From the NCBI GenBank assembly GCA_025800435.1, contig JAOXRV010000419.1:1-6532 (forward strand): DNA of 6,532 bases, written 5' to 3'. The DNA is from Cellvibrionaceae bacterium (GTDB taxonomy: Bacteria > Pseudomonadota > Gammaproteobacteria > Pseudomonadales > Cellvibrionaceae). The position numbers and the translations under genes were made by a program. The notes under the pieces were generated by a model. The model was not told the origin of the DNA and searched no databases. It was given only the letters and a program-made list of their open reading frames with translations. This document shows, in pieces, positions 6,180 to 6,532 of the stretch. Numbering within the stretch: position 1 is the first letter of the stretch; every line of letters starts with the position of its first letter.

Positions 6180-6532
6180 CTAGCTAAATCTCAGCACTTT
6201 AAATTGTTTGTTATTTGCCAAAGTCTCCACCCGCTTAAATATTTGCTGGGCTTTTTTCTCAATGCCAATAAAACTGTTAACCACAAAATACGCCTGACCA
6301 TTTTGGTTTAGGTGGTTTTTGGCGGCGTTTAAAAATTTGTCGGTCAAGGAGTTGTCGACATTAAAGCCTTGGTGGAAGGGTGGGTTGCAGACAATTAGGT
6401 CGAAGCGCTGCTCGATGCGGTCGGCGCAATCGGCGGCGCTTACACCAGTTTCAAGCTTGGGGCGCAGGGCTTTTAGCTGTTGCAGATTGTGTTCGCAACT
6501 GGCTAGGGCGGCGGCGTTGTTGTCGGTGGCGA
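6180..6532 (-). CDS. RsmC/RlmG-type rRNA guanine-N2 methyltransferase, C-terminal part
   Basis: The minus-strand frame ends at TAG (complement of 6180-6182) and is open to the right edge, giving 116 residues; the N-terminal part lies outside the window. It is the C-terminal portion of a class I SAM-dependent methyltransferase. The frame begins ATDNNAAALASCEHNL, the strand with the acidic residue that contacts SAM. It continues with DLIVCNPPFHQG, the N-P-P-F catalytic motif of N-methyltransferases, and ends NNKQFKVLRFS, matching the end of the MTS domain in RsmC (16S G1207) and RlmG (23S G1835). The FHQG...LTD spacing and terminal NNK-F-VL are slightly more RlmG-like, but I cannot choose between them. 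The stop codon lies in a CTAG at the border of the repeat region. The gene converges with deoD. Confidence 0.85.
   Translation of the reverse strand, partial: ATDNNAAALASCEHNLQQLKALRPKLETGVSAADCADRIEQRFDLIVCNPPFHQGFNVDNSLTDKFLNAAKNHLNQNGQAYFVVNSFIGIEKKAQQIFKRVETLANNKQFKVLRFS

Noticed and set aside
5943..6187. Open frames of 61 and 66 codons across the deoD 3' end and the inverted repeat
   Set aside because: They read through deoD in the wrong frame and then the perfect inverted repeat; their partly mirrored peptide content is a product of the repeat.

Overview
The window looks like ordinary chromosome from a gammaproteobacterium, probably a free-living or marine type (a Cellvibrionales- or Alteromonadales-like relative is my guess). 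The evidence is close residue-level agreement of RecQ, DeoB and DeoD with their enterobacterial counterparts, plus a small RluA-type pseudouridine synthase typical of marine Gammaproteobacteria. No phage, plasmid, CRISPR, tRNA or rRNA signal is visible.

Layout, left to right. (1) 88-2244 is recQ, a full RecQ helicase with an additional C-terminal helix-turn-helix-like segment. It is followed by an RluA-family pseudouridine synthase (2272-2982). A nine-codon mini-ORF with a good ribosome binding site bridges the two genes and ends in a TAATG overlap with the second start. (2) 2983-3452 is gene-free. It holds a 262-bp MITE-like element with 30-bp terminal inverted repeats and CTAG on both sides, then a near-consensus sigma70 promoter (TTGACA, 17 bp, TATCAT). 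(3) That promoter faces a three-gene purine salvage operon: a purine-type phosphoribosyltransferase (3453-4055), deoB (4055-5284, TAATG overlap) and deoD (5311-6018). (4) 6019-6179 is a gene-free convergent gap with a perfect 30-bp inverted repeat around a 51-nt loop, also bordered by CTAG. (5) The 3' part of an RsmC/RlmG-type rRNA methyltransferase runs on the minus strand out of the window (6180-6532).

How the genes work together: DeoD splits purine (deoxy)nucleosides into base plus (deoxy)ribose-1-phosphate, DeoB converts the sugar-1-phosphate to the 5-phosphate, and the phosphoribosyltransferase can return the base to a nucleotide using PRPP. The operon therefore recycles both halves of a purine nucleoside. 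The first and last operons concern DNA repair and RNA modification and have no evident link to salvage.

Nothing here supports a new multi-gene system. The least ordinary content is the two structured, CTAG-bounded intergenic elements, and the way one CTAG supplies the methyltransferase stop codon.
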